DNA of 35,837 nt from Prevotella sp. (GTDB lineage Bacteria > Bacteroidota > Bacteroidia > Bacteroidales > Bacteroidaceae), in contig JALEJI010000048.1 in assembly GCA_022769825.1 (NCBI GenBank), positions 1-35,837 of the forward strand, given 5' to 3'. The notes beneath the pieces are model-generated. The model saw nothing but the letters and a program-made list of their open reading frames with translations, had not been told where the DNA came from and did no database searches. Of the stretch, positions 25,188 to 33,809 are shown piece after piece; the first letter of the stretch is position 1, and each line of letters starts with the position of its first letter. The translations under genes were made by a program, and so were the position numbers.

Positions 25188-27032
25188 TCAATTATTCTCC
25201 CAGCCCGGGTTTTGAGTGAGGTTAGGATTCTTCTGAATAACCACCTGAGGTATTGGATAGAGATATTGTCTCTTCGGCCAGTCTCTTCCGGATATATTAT
25301 ATTTGATTAGATAGCCACCATTGACTTTTTCCACGTTGAGTACGTTTTTCTTATCTGTACCCACATACACACCTATGGCTTTATAATTATCCGGAACCGT
25401 TCCCGTTTCGTAGAAATAGGCATCATAGGTGCCATCACCATTGAGGTCAACAGGCTGATCGAGAGCTGGGATAAAAATACCCTCCCAAGGATCATCAACC
25501 CACAATTGAGCCATATTCCAGCGCTTGAGGTCATCGAACCTGAAGCCTTCCAGACAAAGTTCTATTCCCCTTTCACGACGCACTTCCAAGATAGCAGGAT
25601 CTGTCACCCCGGGATAATAGGCTTTAATATAAGGCTCTGCTTTGACGGGTTTTGTCGTAAGAGTTCCCGTCTCATCCGTTCCGCCGGTAATTCCCGCACG
25701 GACCCTCAACGCGCCGATTGTCTTCGCCCAGTCTTCGTCGGTCAGCGTTCCAAGTTCGGCTTTAGCCTCAGCATAATTGAGCAAGATCTCAGCGTAGCGC
25801 ATCAGAGGATAGCTGTTGTCGTTTTTAGCGGCATTGTCGTAGCTGACATCATCGTATACATATTTAGTAAACTGATAACCTGTCAGATTATTGCCCCCAA
25901 TGTCCGGAGTAGTATTCACATAATTGCCGGATGTGTTCTTGCGAGTATAATCGTAGCCTCTGATCGTCTGGTTAAGCCTCAAGTCGCGGTTCATAGTCTC
26001 TTCCTTGAATGACTTGTAGGTACCATCAGCATTCTTATCGCTATAAGGAGAGCCATTGCGATTGAGATATGTTTTCGCGAACTTACGGCTCATCGACAAC
26101 TGTACGCCTTTCGTAGAAGAGTTGTACCACCAGTTGGCATCGCCTGGCAGCGCGTTATCCGGGTCTGTGGCAATGCAGAGCATGTTTTCCATTGTCAGAC
26201 CATTTGTTGAGGTGAACAAAGCACGATAAGCGCCCCGTCCATTGGCATAACTTGAAGACATGTATAACTTGTATACACCGCCGTCCATCACTTGCTTGGC
26301 CGCATCGGCCGCCAACTTGAACAGATCATTGGCAGTATATTTAGAGCATCCTGTTCTGGCAAAGTCAAGATCGTCGTTGGCATGATACTTCCGCCACGAT
26401 GCCTCGAAAAGGCAGACTCGAGACTTAAGTCCCAATGCCGTCCAGCGATTGACGAGCGTTGAGCCATTGGTCACAGTCTTGGTTGTGATGTGCGAGGCCG
26501 CAAAGTCTAAATCGTCAATAATATGAGAGATAATGGTATCGCGCGAATCACGCGGGTCCATCAGTTTGGGATCATCCGGATCTTCAAACGACTTGCTGAT
26601 CCATGGCACAGCCCCATAAACGATAAGTTTCTGATAATAGAAGTAAGCTCTGAACAGGCGGGCTATGCCATTATAATTATCGCGCACAGTCTGACTAACT
26701 GCCGTATTATTGTTATGGTTGATGAAATAATTGAGATTACTCAGTGCATACCACCCCCAGCTGCTGGAAGTGGTGGTAGTGTACTGGCCCATATCCATAT
26801 TGGAAAGCGAGCTTTTTGCCCCATAGTCGCACGATTCATCCATATGCGAAGCCGACAAGCGATCCGGCAACACATGATAAAAAGACCAAGAGAAGGTTTT
26901 CAAACCACTCTCACTGCTGAAGATCATGCTCTCCGAGGCCTCAGACTTTGGATTCTCATCGAGATCGCAACCCACAAGCGCAAAGGCCATTACTGCCATG
27001 AAACATGACACGATGTGATTGATATATTTCAT
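25188..27032 (-). CDS. SusD/RagB-family outer-membrane glycan-binding lipoprotein
   Basis: A surface lipoprotein that lids the SusC-type transporter and captures oligosaccharides. The signal peptide ends in lipobox LVGC with Cys22. The family landmarks are visible: the N-terminal TPR-like helices (ARLFRAYFYYQKLIVYGAVPW at about 130-150), the YAEILLNYAEAKAEL helix at about 430, VRRERGIELCLEGFRFDDLKRW at about 500 and the YLYPIPQVVIQKNPNLTQNPGW end. The length of 614 aa is typical. It follows susC by 39 bases. The bound glycan cannot be read from sequence. The PUL context suggests a sulfated galactose-containing glycan. Confidence 0.95.
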   Translation of the reverse strand: MKYINHIVSCFMAVMAFALVGCDLDENPKSEASESMIFSSESGLKTFSWSFYHVLPDRLSASHMDESCDYGAKSSLSNMDMGQYTTTTSSSWGWYALSNLNYFINHNNNTAVSQTVRDNYNGIARLFRAYFYYQKLIVYGAVPWISKSFEDPDDPKLMDPRDSRDTIISHIIDDLDFAASHITTKTVTNGSTLVNRWTALGLKSRVCLFEASWRKYHANDDLDFARTGCSKYTANDLFKLAADAAKQVMDGGVYKLYMSSSYANGRGAYRALFTSTNGLTMENMLCIATDPDNALPGDANWWYNSSTKGVQLSMSRKFAKTYLNRNGSPYSDKNADGTYKSFKEETMNRDLRLNQTIRGYDYTRKNTSGNYVNTTPDIGGNNLTGYQFTKYVYDDVSYDNAAKNDNSYPLMRYAEILLNYAEAKAELGTLTDEDWAKTIGALRVRAGITGGTDETGTLTTKPVKAEPYIKAYYPGVTDPAILEVRRERGIELCLEGFRFDDLKRWNMAQLWVDDPWEGIFIPALDQPVDLNGDGTYDAYFYETGTVPDNYKAIGVYVGTDKKNVLNVEKVNGGYLIKYNISGRDWPKRQYLYPIPQVVIQKNPNLTQNPGWENN

Positions 27033-27071
27033 TTTTTTGATCTGTTTATACGTATCCTAAAAGCTTTCATA

Positions 27072-30000
27072 TTAAAGGGTAATGTTCAGTCCAAAGCTAA
27101 ACGACTTCATCATAGGATAGTTGTTGCCGTCGCCCATATTAGAACTGATAAGATCCGGATCACTGCCATAGATATTTGACACATTAAAGTCTTTGGAGTG
27201 CTTATATAGAGGAGACCAGGTGAACAAGTTCTCCCCAGACACATGGATGTTCACCCGTTGCAAACCGACATGACTTATCCATCTCTTAGGCAAGTCGTAA
27301 CCGATCTGTATGTTCTTCAACCGCAGATAAGCCACATTTTGCAGATATCGCGTATTGGCATATTGGTTGCCTTGGTAGAAAATCTTATAGCGGGAAGCAT
27401 AGCGCGGAAGATAAGCGCTCGTATTATCTTCAGTCCAGTAGTTGCCTTCCATCCATTTAGGCATCTGATTGTATTCGCGGTTATACTGTCCCCAGAACGG
27501 GCTCTCACTGGAAGGATACCAGTCTTGTTTGCCTACGCCCTGAAAGAACGCGCTCAAATAAATGCCATTCCAATCAGCATTGAACCCGAAGCTATAGATG
27601 TATCGGGCCTCCGTGTTTCCTATCACTTTACGGTCACCCGGATCATCTACCGTATTCTTTCCACGAGAGATGTAGCCATTTCCATCGAGATCCTTTACAC
27701 GAACATCACCTGGATACATCTTCCAGTCTTTGGAGTTCTGCATGAGCGTATTGTAACGGCTCTGCCCGGCCGCATTAGCTTTAGCCATATCCTCATCTAT
27801 CTCCGCCTGGCTCTGATACAAGCCATCAATCACGAATCCCCATATCTCACCAAGGCGCTTCCCTTTATAATAACCGCCGCCATTGCTTGTCGTGAGAGAC
27901 ATCGTTGCGTTATTGTACTTGTCGATGACAGAATAGTGATCGGCAAGAGTTGCACGAACAGAATAATTAAATGGGCGACCGGCCATGTTGAACCGATCCT
28001 TCCATTGCAGCGTAAGTTCCCAACCCCGTGTTGAAAGGTCTGCATAGTTTCCTCGGGGAGAAGCAATACCAAACACATCCGGGACAGTCGGACCAGAGGT
28101 AATCATGCCTGTAGTCTTTCTTAGATAGTAATCGAACGTGGCCGAAAGGCGATCCTTGAGGAACGCTACATCCATACCCCAGTCGTACGTGGTAGCTTTT
28201 TCCCACGTCAGGCTCTCAGGAACGGCAGCAGGCCGCGAAACATAATTCTGCCGGGTTCCGTTAAGAACGTATCCCGATTTTGCCACACTCATGATTGGCT
28301 TATACTGATAATTTCCTAATCCGTTGGCGTTGCCCAGTGAGCCAATAGAGAAACGCAGCTTAAGATTGCTGACTGCAGATGGGTTTACTTTGAACCAAGG
28401 CTCTTCCGTCACACGCCAGCCTATTGATCCTGATGGGAAATAGTGCCACCGCTTGTTAGAAGAAAACTTGGACGATCCGTCGAGGCGTCCGTCATACTCT
28501 ACCAGATAACGGTTCTTCCAGTTATAGTTGATTCGATGAAAAAGACCGGCATACTGATAGGCTGAATACGTGTTATAGATATTGCGGTTGGTGCTGCTCA
28601 TGGCCAAAGAAAGTGATGTAACGTCATCTGTCAACAGATCACTGTTATAACCATAGAGCGTTTCCGTGGAGCTCTTCTCATAGTTCCATCCCGCCATTGC
28701 CTTGAAGTAATGATCCTGAGCAAACGTGTTCTCATATTCACCCCAGATATTGGATACATAAGTATCCGTTTTCGTCCAAGTCTTGGACAGATTGGTCATG
28801 GTTCCGTATGAAGTATAGCTGAGGATACTTTCTCCAAAACTGTCTACTGCCTGCGAATAAGGAGTCTTCACTAACTTCTTATAACTGTCATTCCTAGAAT
28901 TGTAAAAGGTAAAGTCGCCGTGAAACCTGAGCGTATTTTTCAAGAAGGACAGATCAGCAGAGGTTGTATTCTTCAAGACCTTTGTATGCGTGTCTATTCC
29001 GCTTTTGCCATAGAGCAGATCAGCTACACCGCCAATAATCGCAACGGAAGTGAAAGTGCCGTCTGGATTCCGCAAAGGCGCCGTAGGATGGCCTTCATCG
29101 TTGATGCTACGCCATACGGTTCCGCCATTATCCGAATAATTGATCGGATTATAATATTTGGAAAACCCGTACGACATATTGTTGCTCAACTTCAACCATT
29201 TTGTTGCCTGGTATCCGGCTTTTGCACGAAAATTATATTTTGTGTATTTATCCGTCTGGGTAGCACTATTAAACAATCCTCCATAGTTGAAATAGCGCCC
29301 GGAGACATAATAAGAGAACTTGCCGTCGGCCCCGGATACGCTCACGTTCTGAGTCGTAGTGAATGTATGATCCTTATAAAGAAGATCGTACCAGTCGGTT
29401 CCCTCCGGATAATAGACATAGCTGTTCTTATCTAATATAGAACCATCAGAGATGACAGTACCAAAATCACCCTCATCATGGCGGCGCTTATACTCCTCAA
29501 GCCAAGCCATAGAGAACTTCTGACTTTGGTTCATGCTTGTCGGGTTCTTATGGTAATAGCCATATCGCGCATCATAGAAATGCTGTGCCCACTCATAACC
29601 ATCCGTGACGAGGTCGGGGACATTCTGCGGAGTTTGGAAAGTGTATTCAGAGGAGTAGTTTACTTCTGGCTTACCTTTCTTGGCACCCTTGGTCGTTATA
29701 AGGACCACACCGTAAGGTGCCCTTGAACCATAAATGGCAGCAGAGGCAGCATCCTTCAAAACCGACACACTCTCAACATCATCAGGATTGAGCATATCGG
29801 CATTACCCGGTGCGCCGTCTATCAATACCAACGCACTCCCGCCGTTGATAGATCCTACGCCACGGACATTGAACGTAGAGCCTCGCCCTGGTTTGCCATC
29901 TGCAAGCTGGATGTTCAGATTAGCCACCGCACCTTCAAGCATCTGAGAGAGGTTGGCAGAAGGGCGGTTTTTCAGGACCTCATTATCAATCTGATCCACA

Positions 30001-30638
30001 GCTCCTGTCAGATTGACCTTTTTCTGCGTTCCATATCCCACGACAACAACCTCGTCCATGAGCTTGGTGTCCTCAGAAAGAGTCACTTTGAGTGAACGAC
30101 CCGTAGCCCTTACGGTCTTCGTCATAAAACCTATATAAGATATCTCGAGAACCGTTCCTTCAGGAACAGCTAACTCAAAGCGACCGGCATTATCTGTCAC
30201 GGCACCGATACGCCCCCCCTGGCTCTTCACGCTCGCACCAATCACCGGATCTCCATTCGAATCGGTCACTACTCCCCGAACAGAGCCTTGCACGACACCA
30301 CGGTGTTGAGAGGTGCCACTGGACTTTGCCTTCTGCTTTGATATGACGATACTATGCGACGACACAATATCATAAGTCAGACCACTTCCTCGCAGAGCTT
30401 CATCAAGAACTGACGATACTTGTGCGTTACTTCGCTCAATAGATATGGTTTTACCATTGCCAACTATGCCTGACTGATACGAGAATACGTAGCTCGTCTG
30501 CTGTTCGATAGCTTTGAACAACTGCACCAGCGTTGCTTTGCGTAGCCGGACGGTAACCGTCTGCTGCGCATTAACCGACATCCAACACAGGCATGCAAAA
30601 ATAGTTAGACAACACCGCTGAAAAAATGTTTTTTCCAT
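27072..30638 (-). CDS. SusC/RagA-family TonB-dependent transporter with STN signalling domain
   Basis: The outer-membrane barrel that imports oligosaccharides using TonB energy. In order: signal peptide (1-24), STN domain (about 27-98, TVRLRKATLVQLFKAIEQQ), carboxypeptidase-regulatory domain (about 118-190), TonB box-like DEVVVVGYG (about 195-203), plug (about 205-330, GVGSINGGSALVLIDG) and a large barrel ending in LNITL. The length of 1188 aa is usual for this class. STN domains are found on transporters that signal to a FecR anti-sigma factor, and fecR and an ECF sigma gene lie directly upstream. The upstream region carries an ECF-type promoter motif rather than TAnnTTTG. Confidence 0.96.
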   Translation of the reverse strand: MEKTFFQRCCLTIFACLCWMSVNAQQTVTVRLRKATLVQLFKAIEQQTSYVFSYQSGIVGNGKTISIERSNAQVSSVLDEALRGSGLTYDIVSSHSIVISKQKAKSSGTSQHRGVVQGSVRGVVTDSNGDPVIGASVKSQGGRIGAVTDNAGRFELAVPEGTVLEISYIGFMTKTVRATGRSLKVTLSEDTKLMDEVVVVGYGTQKKVNLTGAVDQIDNEVLKNRPSANLSQMLEGAVANLNIQLADGKPGRGSTFNVRGVGSINGGSALVLIDGAPGNADMLNPDDVESVSVLKDAASAAIYGSRAPYGVVLITTKGAKKGKPEVNYSSEYTFQTPQNVPDLVTDGYEWAQHFYDARYGYYHKNPTSMNQSQKFSMAWLEEYKRRHDEGDFGTVISDGSILDKNSYVYYPEGTDWYDLLYKDHTFTTTQNVSVSGADGKFSYYVSGRYFNYGGLFNSATQTDKYTKYNFRAKAGYQATKWLKLSNNMSYGFSKYYNPINYSDNGGTVWRSINDEGHPTAPLRNPDGTFTSVAIIGGVADLLYGKSGIDTHTKVLKNTTSADLSFLKNTLRFHGDFTFYNSRNDSYKKLVKTPYSQAVDSFGESILSYTSYGTMTNLSKTWTKTDTYVSNIWGEYENTFAQDHYFKAMAGWNYEKSSTETLYGYNSDLLTDDVTSLSLAMSSTNRNIYNTYSAYQYAGLFHRINYNWKNRYLVEYDGRLDGSSKFSSNKRWHYFPSGSIGWRVTEEPWFKVNPSAVSNLKLRFSIGSLGNANGLGNYQYKPIMSVAKSGYVLNGTRQNYVSRPAAVPESLTWEKATTYDWGMDVAFLKDRLSATFDYYLRKTTGMITSGPTVPDVFGIASPRGNYADLSTRGWELTLQWKDRFNMAGRPFNYSVRATLADHYSVIDKYNNATMSLTTSNGGGYYKGKRLGEIWGFVIDGLYQSQAEIDEDMAKANAAGQSRYNTLMQNSKDWKMYPGDVRVKDLDGNGYISRGKNTVDDPGDRKVIGNTEARYIYSFGFNADWNGIYLSAFFQGVGKQDWYPSSESPFWGQYNREYNQMPKWMEGNYWTEDNTSAYLPRYASRYKIFYQGNQYANTRYLQNVAYLRLKNIQIGYDLPKRWISHVGLQRVNIHVSGENLFTWSPLYKHSKDFNVSNIYGSDPDLISSNMGDGNNYPMMKSFSFGLNITL

Positions 30639-30694
30639 GTTGCTTAGATTAATAATAAAAAATTAAAGATTAATATACTATTGTCAATAAAGGC

Positions 30695-30719
30695 AGACGC
30701 ATATTTTTTTCAATCGTAC
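30695..30719 (-). promoter_or_regulatory. Putative ECF sigma promoter of susC-susD
   Basis: The minus strand reads GTACGA, 12 bases, TGCGTCT. Seen as ECF boxes it is GGTAC - 16 - CGTC, close to the classical GGAAC...CGTC pattern. It lies 57 bases before the susC ATG. The same motif with identical spacing precedes fecR at 31891-31915. No TAnnTTTG box is present in this gap. Confidence 0.65.
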
Positions 30720-30872
30720 CAAAGAAATCTTAAAAAACTTTAGGCCGTTTTTCGCCCTTCGAACCTCCCGGCCGCAATCTCGTTCACACCATTCACGCTA
30801 TCCTGACTTTTAACTTTTTGCATAGAAAAATTGGTGGTCAACCATGAACTTCCGCACCAGCCCCAATGTTCA

Positions 30873-31874
30873 TTATTGGTTTTTGCTCACGGATACTGGT
30901 CGTAATAGAATGCTATTCTTGCGATAGGTAGCACGCATGCCATAAGCCTTGCAAAGTATTATGACAGCTTCATCAATATTATTCATAGGCAAGGCACCCG
31001 TGAAATTATTGGGATGAGCATTCCCTACTATGGTCATTCTTACTCCATACACGCCTTTCACCTGAGCCACGACTTTTTGCAAAGGAGTATTGTGAAAAGA
31101 AAGAAGCCCACGCTGCCAACTCGTGGCTGAAAGGGTATCCATAGAACGGTTTATCGACAATTTACCGCTCGCATAATCCAATGAAGCTATCTGGCCGCGA
31201 TGAAGAGCCATGGTCTGGCCACTGACCAAAGAGGTCAACGCTACATGCCCTTCAGACAACATCAATGTAGCTACCGATTGATTCCGCCGTGCACAGAGAT
31301 TAAATTGCGTGCCTGTCACTTTCACTTGCAATCCACGACTATTCACATAGAACGGGTTTCCTGATTTCTTAGCGACATGAAACCAACCTTCACCTTCAAA
31401 ATCCACACTCCTATTCTTACTGTTAAAATCGGAAGTCTTATAGCGCAAGTGGGAATTATAATTTAGCATCACCGTAGTGCCGTCAGGAAGAGTGGCAGTG
31501 GCTTTTTCCCCTCTGCCCGTGGTGAATGTCACCACATTGGCTGACAAATCTTTATTCTGCCGGTAAAGAAGGACAGTCGTCACTATCAAGAAAGGAATAA
31601 GAGCAGCTGCTGAGAGTAAGGATATCCGCATAAAAGTGGAACGAAGAATGGAGCGCTCCCGGCCCAACCTAATATCCACACGCTTCTTTATCATACGTAC
31701 AGCATCAGCATCAGCGGTCCCGGCATTGTCATCATCCATCCATTGTGCCTGCAGATCCTTGAAAAGCTCTTCATCAGTCTGATTATCGACCTGATACCTG
31801 AGGCTTTCAAGTTCTTCTGAAGTAATTGTATCTTTGATATATTGCTTTTCCAACGATTTCATATTCATCATCAT
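30873..31874 (-). CDS. FecR-family anti-sigma factor
   Basis: An inner-membrane anti-sigma regulator that holds the ECF sigma factor and releases it when the STN domain of the loaded transporter signals. Residues 1-80 are cytoplasmic. One membrane helix spans about 82-104 (ISLLSAAALIPFLIVTTVLLY). A FecR domain (about 115-215, TGRGEKATATLPDGTTVMLN) and a C-terminal DUF4974-type domain (about 255-325, LSFHNTPLQKVVAQVKGVYGV) lie in the periplasm. The length of 333 aa is normal. Four in-frame Met codons (31874 to 31862) leave the exact start open. An ECF-type motif is 17 bases upstream. Confidence 0.93.
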   Translation of the reverse strand: MMMNMKSLEKQYIKDTITSEELESLRYQVDNQTDEELFKDLQAQWMDDDNAGTADADAVRMIKKRVDIRLGRERSILRSTFMRISLLSAAALIPFLIVTTVLLYRQNKDLSANVVTFTTGRGEKATATLPDGTTVMLNYNSHLRYKTSDFNSKNRSVDFEGEGWFHVAKKSGNPFYVNSRGLQVKVTGTQFNLCARRNQSVATLMLSEGHVALTSLVSGQTMALHRGQIASLDYASGKLSINRSMDTLSATSWQRGLLSFHNTPLQKVVAQVKGVYGVRMTIVGNAHPNNFTGALPMNNIDEAVIILCKAYGMRATYRKNSILLRPVSVSKNQ

Positions 31875-31890
31875 TATGGTGTTTAATATA

Positions 31891-31915
31891 AGACGCAGTT
31901 AGTAAAAATTCGTAC
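31891..31915 (-). promoter_or_regulatory. Putative ECF sigma promoter of fecR
   Basis: The minus strand reads GTACGA, 12 bases, TGCGTCT, identical in both boxes and spacing to the motif before susC. With CGTC as the -10 box transcription would start about 10 nt before the fecR ATG. It lies between the sigma and fecR genes. Confidence 0.65.
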
Positions 31916-31932
31916 TTCGCCCAAGTGTTAAA

Positions 31933-32520
31933 TCAACTCATAAAAAACAAAAACAGAGCTGAAAGAGGAAGAAGGCTGCGTCGAAGAGCCTTTAGCCCGA
32001 CTGACAACTGGTTTCTGACTGTTTGCCGGCTTAGATTTAGTTTTTGGGCTATTTCCTCATTACTAAGCCCTTCATATTTAGAAAGATATATCACCTGTTG
32101 TTGAGTATTGGGCAGAAGGGACATTTCATGATGCAAATGATCCACAAATTCATTATACTCAACAAGAGACGAAGCATCAGATGCATCGCTCCTTTCCCTT
32201 ATAGAAACAAACGCCGCATATTCCGGGGAGCTGAGCGTTTGTCGATAAGAGCTAATGATAGCATGATGCGCCATCGTGAACAATAATGCTTTCAGCGACT
32301 GCTGCTGACGGATTGTTTTGCGTATTTTCCACAACTTGACAAAGACATCCTCCACAATCTCTTCTGCATCCTCTCTTATTTTTATATATTTCATACAGAA
32401 AGCGTATAGCCTGCCGGCATAAAGATTGTATATCTCGTCGAAGGCTTTTTCGGAAGACGCTTTCAATTGTTGAATCAGCACAGGTTCGGGAACAATATTT
32501 TGCATATCATGATCCATCAT
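31933..32520 (-). CDS. ECF-type RNA polymerase sigma factor (FecI-like, SusC-associated)
   Basis: A 195-aa sigma-70 family regulator. Region 2 spans about residues 22-75 (AFDEIYNLYAGRLYAFCMKYI, DAEEIVEDVFVKLWK), and region 4 with its helix-turn-helix lies at about 130-185 (LPNTQQQVIYLSKYEGLSNEEIAQKLNLS). The tail LLPLSALFLFFMS is hydrophobic. Starts at 32520, 32517 or 32505 are plausible. A longer frame from 32700 overlaps the histidine kinase gene in another frame and would cross the promoter, so I reject it. Paired with fecR and the STN-type SusC, it should control this PUL. Confidence 0.93.
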   Translation of the reverse strand: MMDHDMQNIVPEPVLIQQLKASSEKAFDEIYNLYAGRLYAFCMKYIKIREDAEEIVEDVFVKLWKIRKTIRQQQSLKALLFTMAHHAIISSYRQTLSSPEYAAFVSIRERSDASDASSLVEYNEFVDHLHHEMSLLPNTQQQVIYLSKYEGLSNEEIAQKLNLSRQTVRNQLSVGLKALRRSLLPLSALFLFFMS

Positions 32521-32534
32521 CGGAATAATTGTTG

Positions 32535-32542
32535 CAAAGGTA
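32535..32542 (-). promoter_or_regulatory. -7 element of the ECF sigma gene
   Basis: TACCTTTG on the minus strand matches the housekeeping TAnnTTTG consensus. The -33 box is poor. It lies 15 bases before ATG 32520, so the sigma gene seems to be driven by the primary sigma factor rather than by itself. Confidence 0.55.
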
Positions 32543-32611
32543 ACAAATTCTATGAACATATCTTTACATAAGGATGTTAAGTTTACATTATTTTTTGTCT
32601 GATGGAAGAAA

Positions 32612-33775
32612 TCATTTCCGCAGTTCGATCCTAAATGTAGTGCCCTGTCCAACGACAGAGCTCTTGACGAAGATACGCCCCTTATGATACTGCTCCACAA
32701 TGCGCTTGGCGAGGCTCAGCCCCAGCCCCCAGCCCCGCTTCTTCGTGGTGAAACCGGGCTTGAACACCGTCTTCAGGTTTTTCTTGCTGATGCCTTTCCC
32801 CGTGTCGGTCACTTCTATTGCCACCTTATGCGCACTGTCCGTGACGACAATCGTTATCTTTCCCGGCCCTCCGTTCATGGCATCCACCGCATTCTTACAA
32901 AGATTCTCAATGACCCACTCGAAGAGGGCGGCATTAATGTTGACCATCACGTCATGGTCGGGTAATTGACACCGAATGACCACATTGTGGCTCGTGCGGC
33001 GATCGATATAATCCACTACGTGGGCCAGCACTTCTTGCAGGCTCACCATGGCAAGTTCTGGCTTAGACCCTATCTTCGAGAAGCGGTCGCTGATAAGTCG
33101 CAGCCTGCTGACGTCCTTGTCAAGTTCCGGAATAAGAGTGTCGTCGGGATATTCCTCTTTCAGCACTTCCACCCATGCCATAAGCGAGCTGATGGGCGTG
33201 CCGAGCTGATGGGCCGTCTCCTTCGACAAGCCTGCCCACACCCTGTTCTGCTCAGCGCGTTTTGAAGCAAGAAGGGCAAACACCGCCAAGACTACGAAGA
33301 TGACGACCACGGCAAGCTGTACGAACGGGAAAATAGTGAGACGCTTGAGGATGAGCGACTCGTCATAGCATACGTTAATATAACTATTGTCAACGTTATC
33401 TATTGTCACCCTGATGACGTGTCCTTCGGCAATCCAGTTTAGCGCCAATTGGCGTGCGTCGCGCAAGCTGTCAGCACGATTGGCGCCACGAAGACTAACA
33501 TTGCGATAGTCTGTGACGTTGCCGCGACGGTCGAGTAAAATCACGGGAATGTAATCGTTCTCATTGAGCACCTTCAACACGAGACTGAGGTCGGTGTTCC
33601 CGTCAGCCTTACTTAGCGACTTCATCGCTTCCGCCCACACTTCCATGCGTCCCTGTTCTTCCCGCTTCAAGTTGTCGGTAAGCGTCTTGGAGACAAAAAG
33701 CGAGCTAACGGCCACAAAAATAACCGTCAGCACGAAAACAATCTTCACTCGTCTTATCTTATCAATCCAGTCCAT
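32612..33775 (-). CDS. Membrane sensor histidine kinase without an adjacent response regulator
   Basis: A 387-aa two-component sensor. Membrane helices lie at about 11-30 and 146-170, and they enclose a periplasmic sensor of about 115 residues. The H-box is SKETAHQLGTPISSLMAW, with the likely phospho-accepting His189. The ATPase domain has the N-box ENLCKNAVDAM (about 290-300), G1 DTGKGI (about 324-329) and G2 GWGLGLSLAKR (about 348-358). The HQLGTP form of the H-box is frequent in Bacteroidota. No response regulator is encoded in the window. It starts 34 bases after the sulfatase stop and has no clear promoter, so it may be co-transcribed with the sulfatase. Confidence 0.93.
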   Translation of the reverse strand: MDWIDKIRRVKIVFVLTVIFVAVSSLFVSKTLTDNLKREEQGRMEVWAEAMKSLSKADGNTDLSLVLKVLNENDYIPVILLDRRGNVTDYRNVSLRGANRADSLRDARQLALNWIAEGHVIRVTIDNVDNSYINVCYDESLILKRLTIFPFVQLAVVVIFVVLAVFALLASKRAEQNRVWAGLSKETAHQLGTPISSLMAWVEVLKEEYPDDTLIPELDKDVSRLRLISDRFSKIGSKPELAMVSLQEVLAHVVDYIDRRTSHNVVIRCQLPDHDVMVNINAALFEWVIENLCKNAVDAMNGGPGKITIVVTDSAHKVAIEVTDTGKGISKKNLKTVFKPGFTTKKRGWGLGLSLAKRIVEQYHKGRIFVKSSVVGQGTTFRIELRK

Positions 33776-33809
33776 ACATTAATAGAACGAGCTGAAGCAT
33801 CTGATTATT

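Noticed and set aside
31933..32700. A 255-aa version of the ECF sigma factor starting at 32700
   Set aside because: The first 60 residues overlap the histidine kinase coding end in another frame and cross the TACCTTTG promoter box. Sigma region 2 starts well after the Met at 32520.
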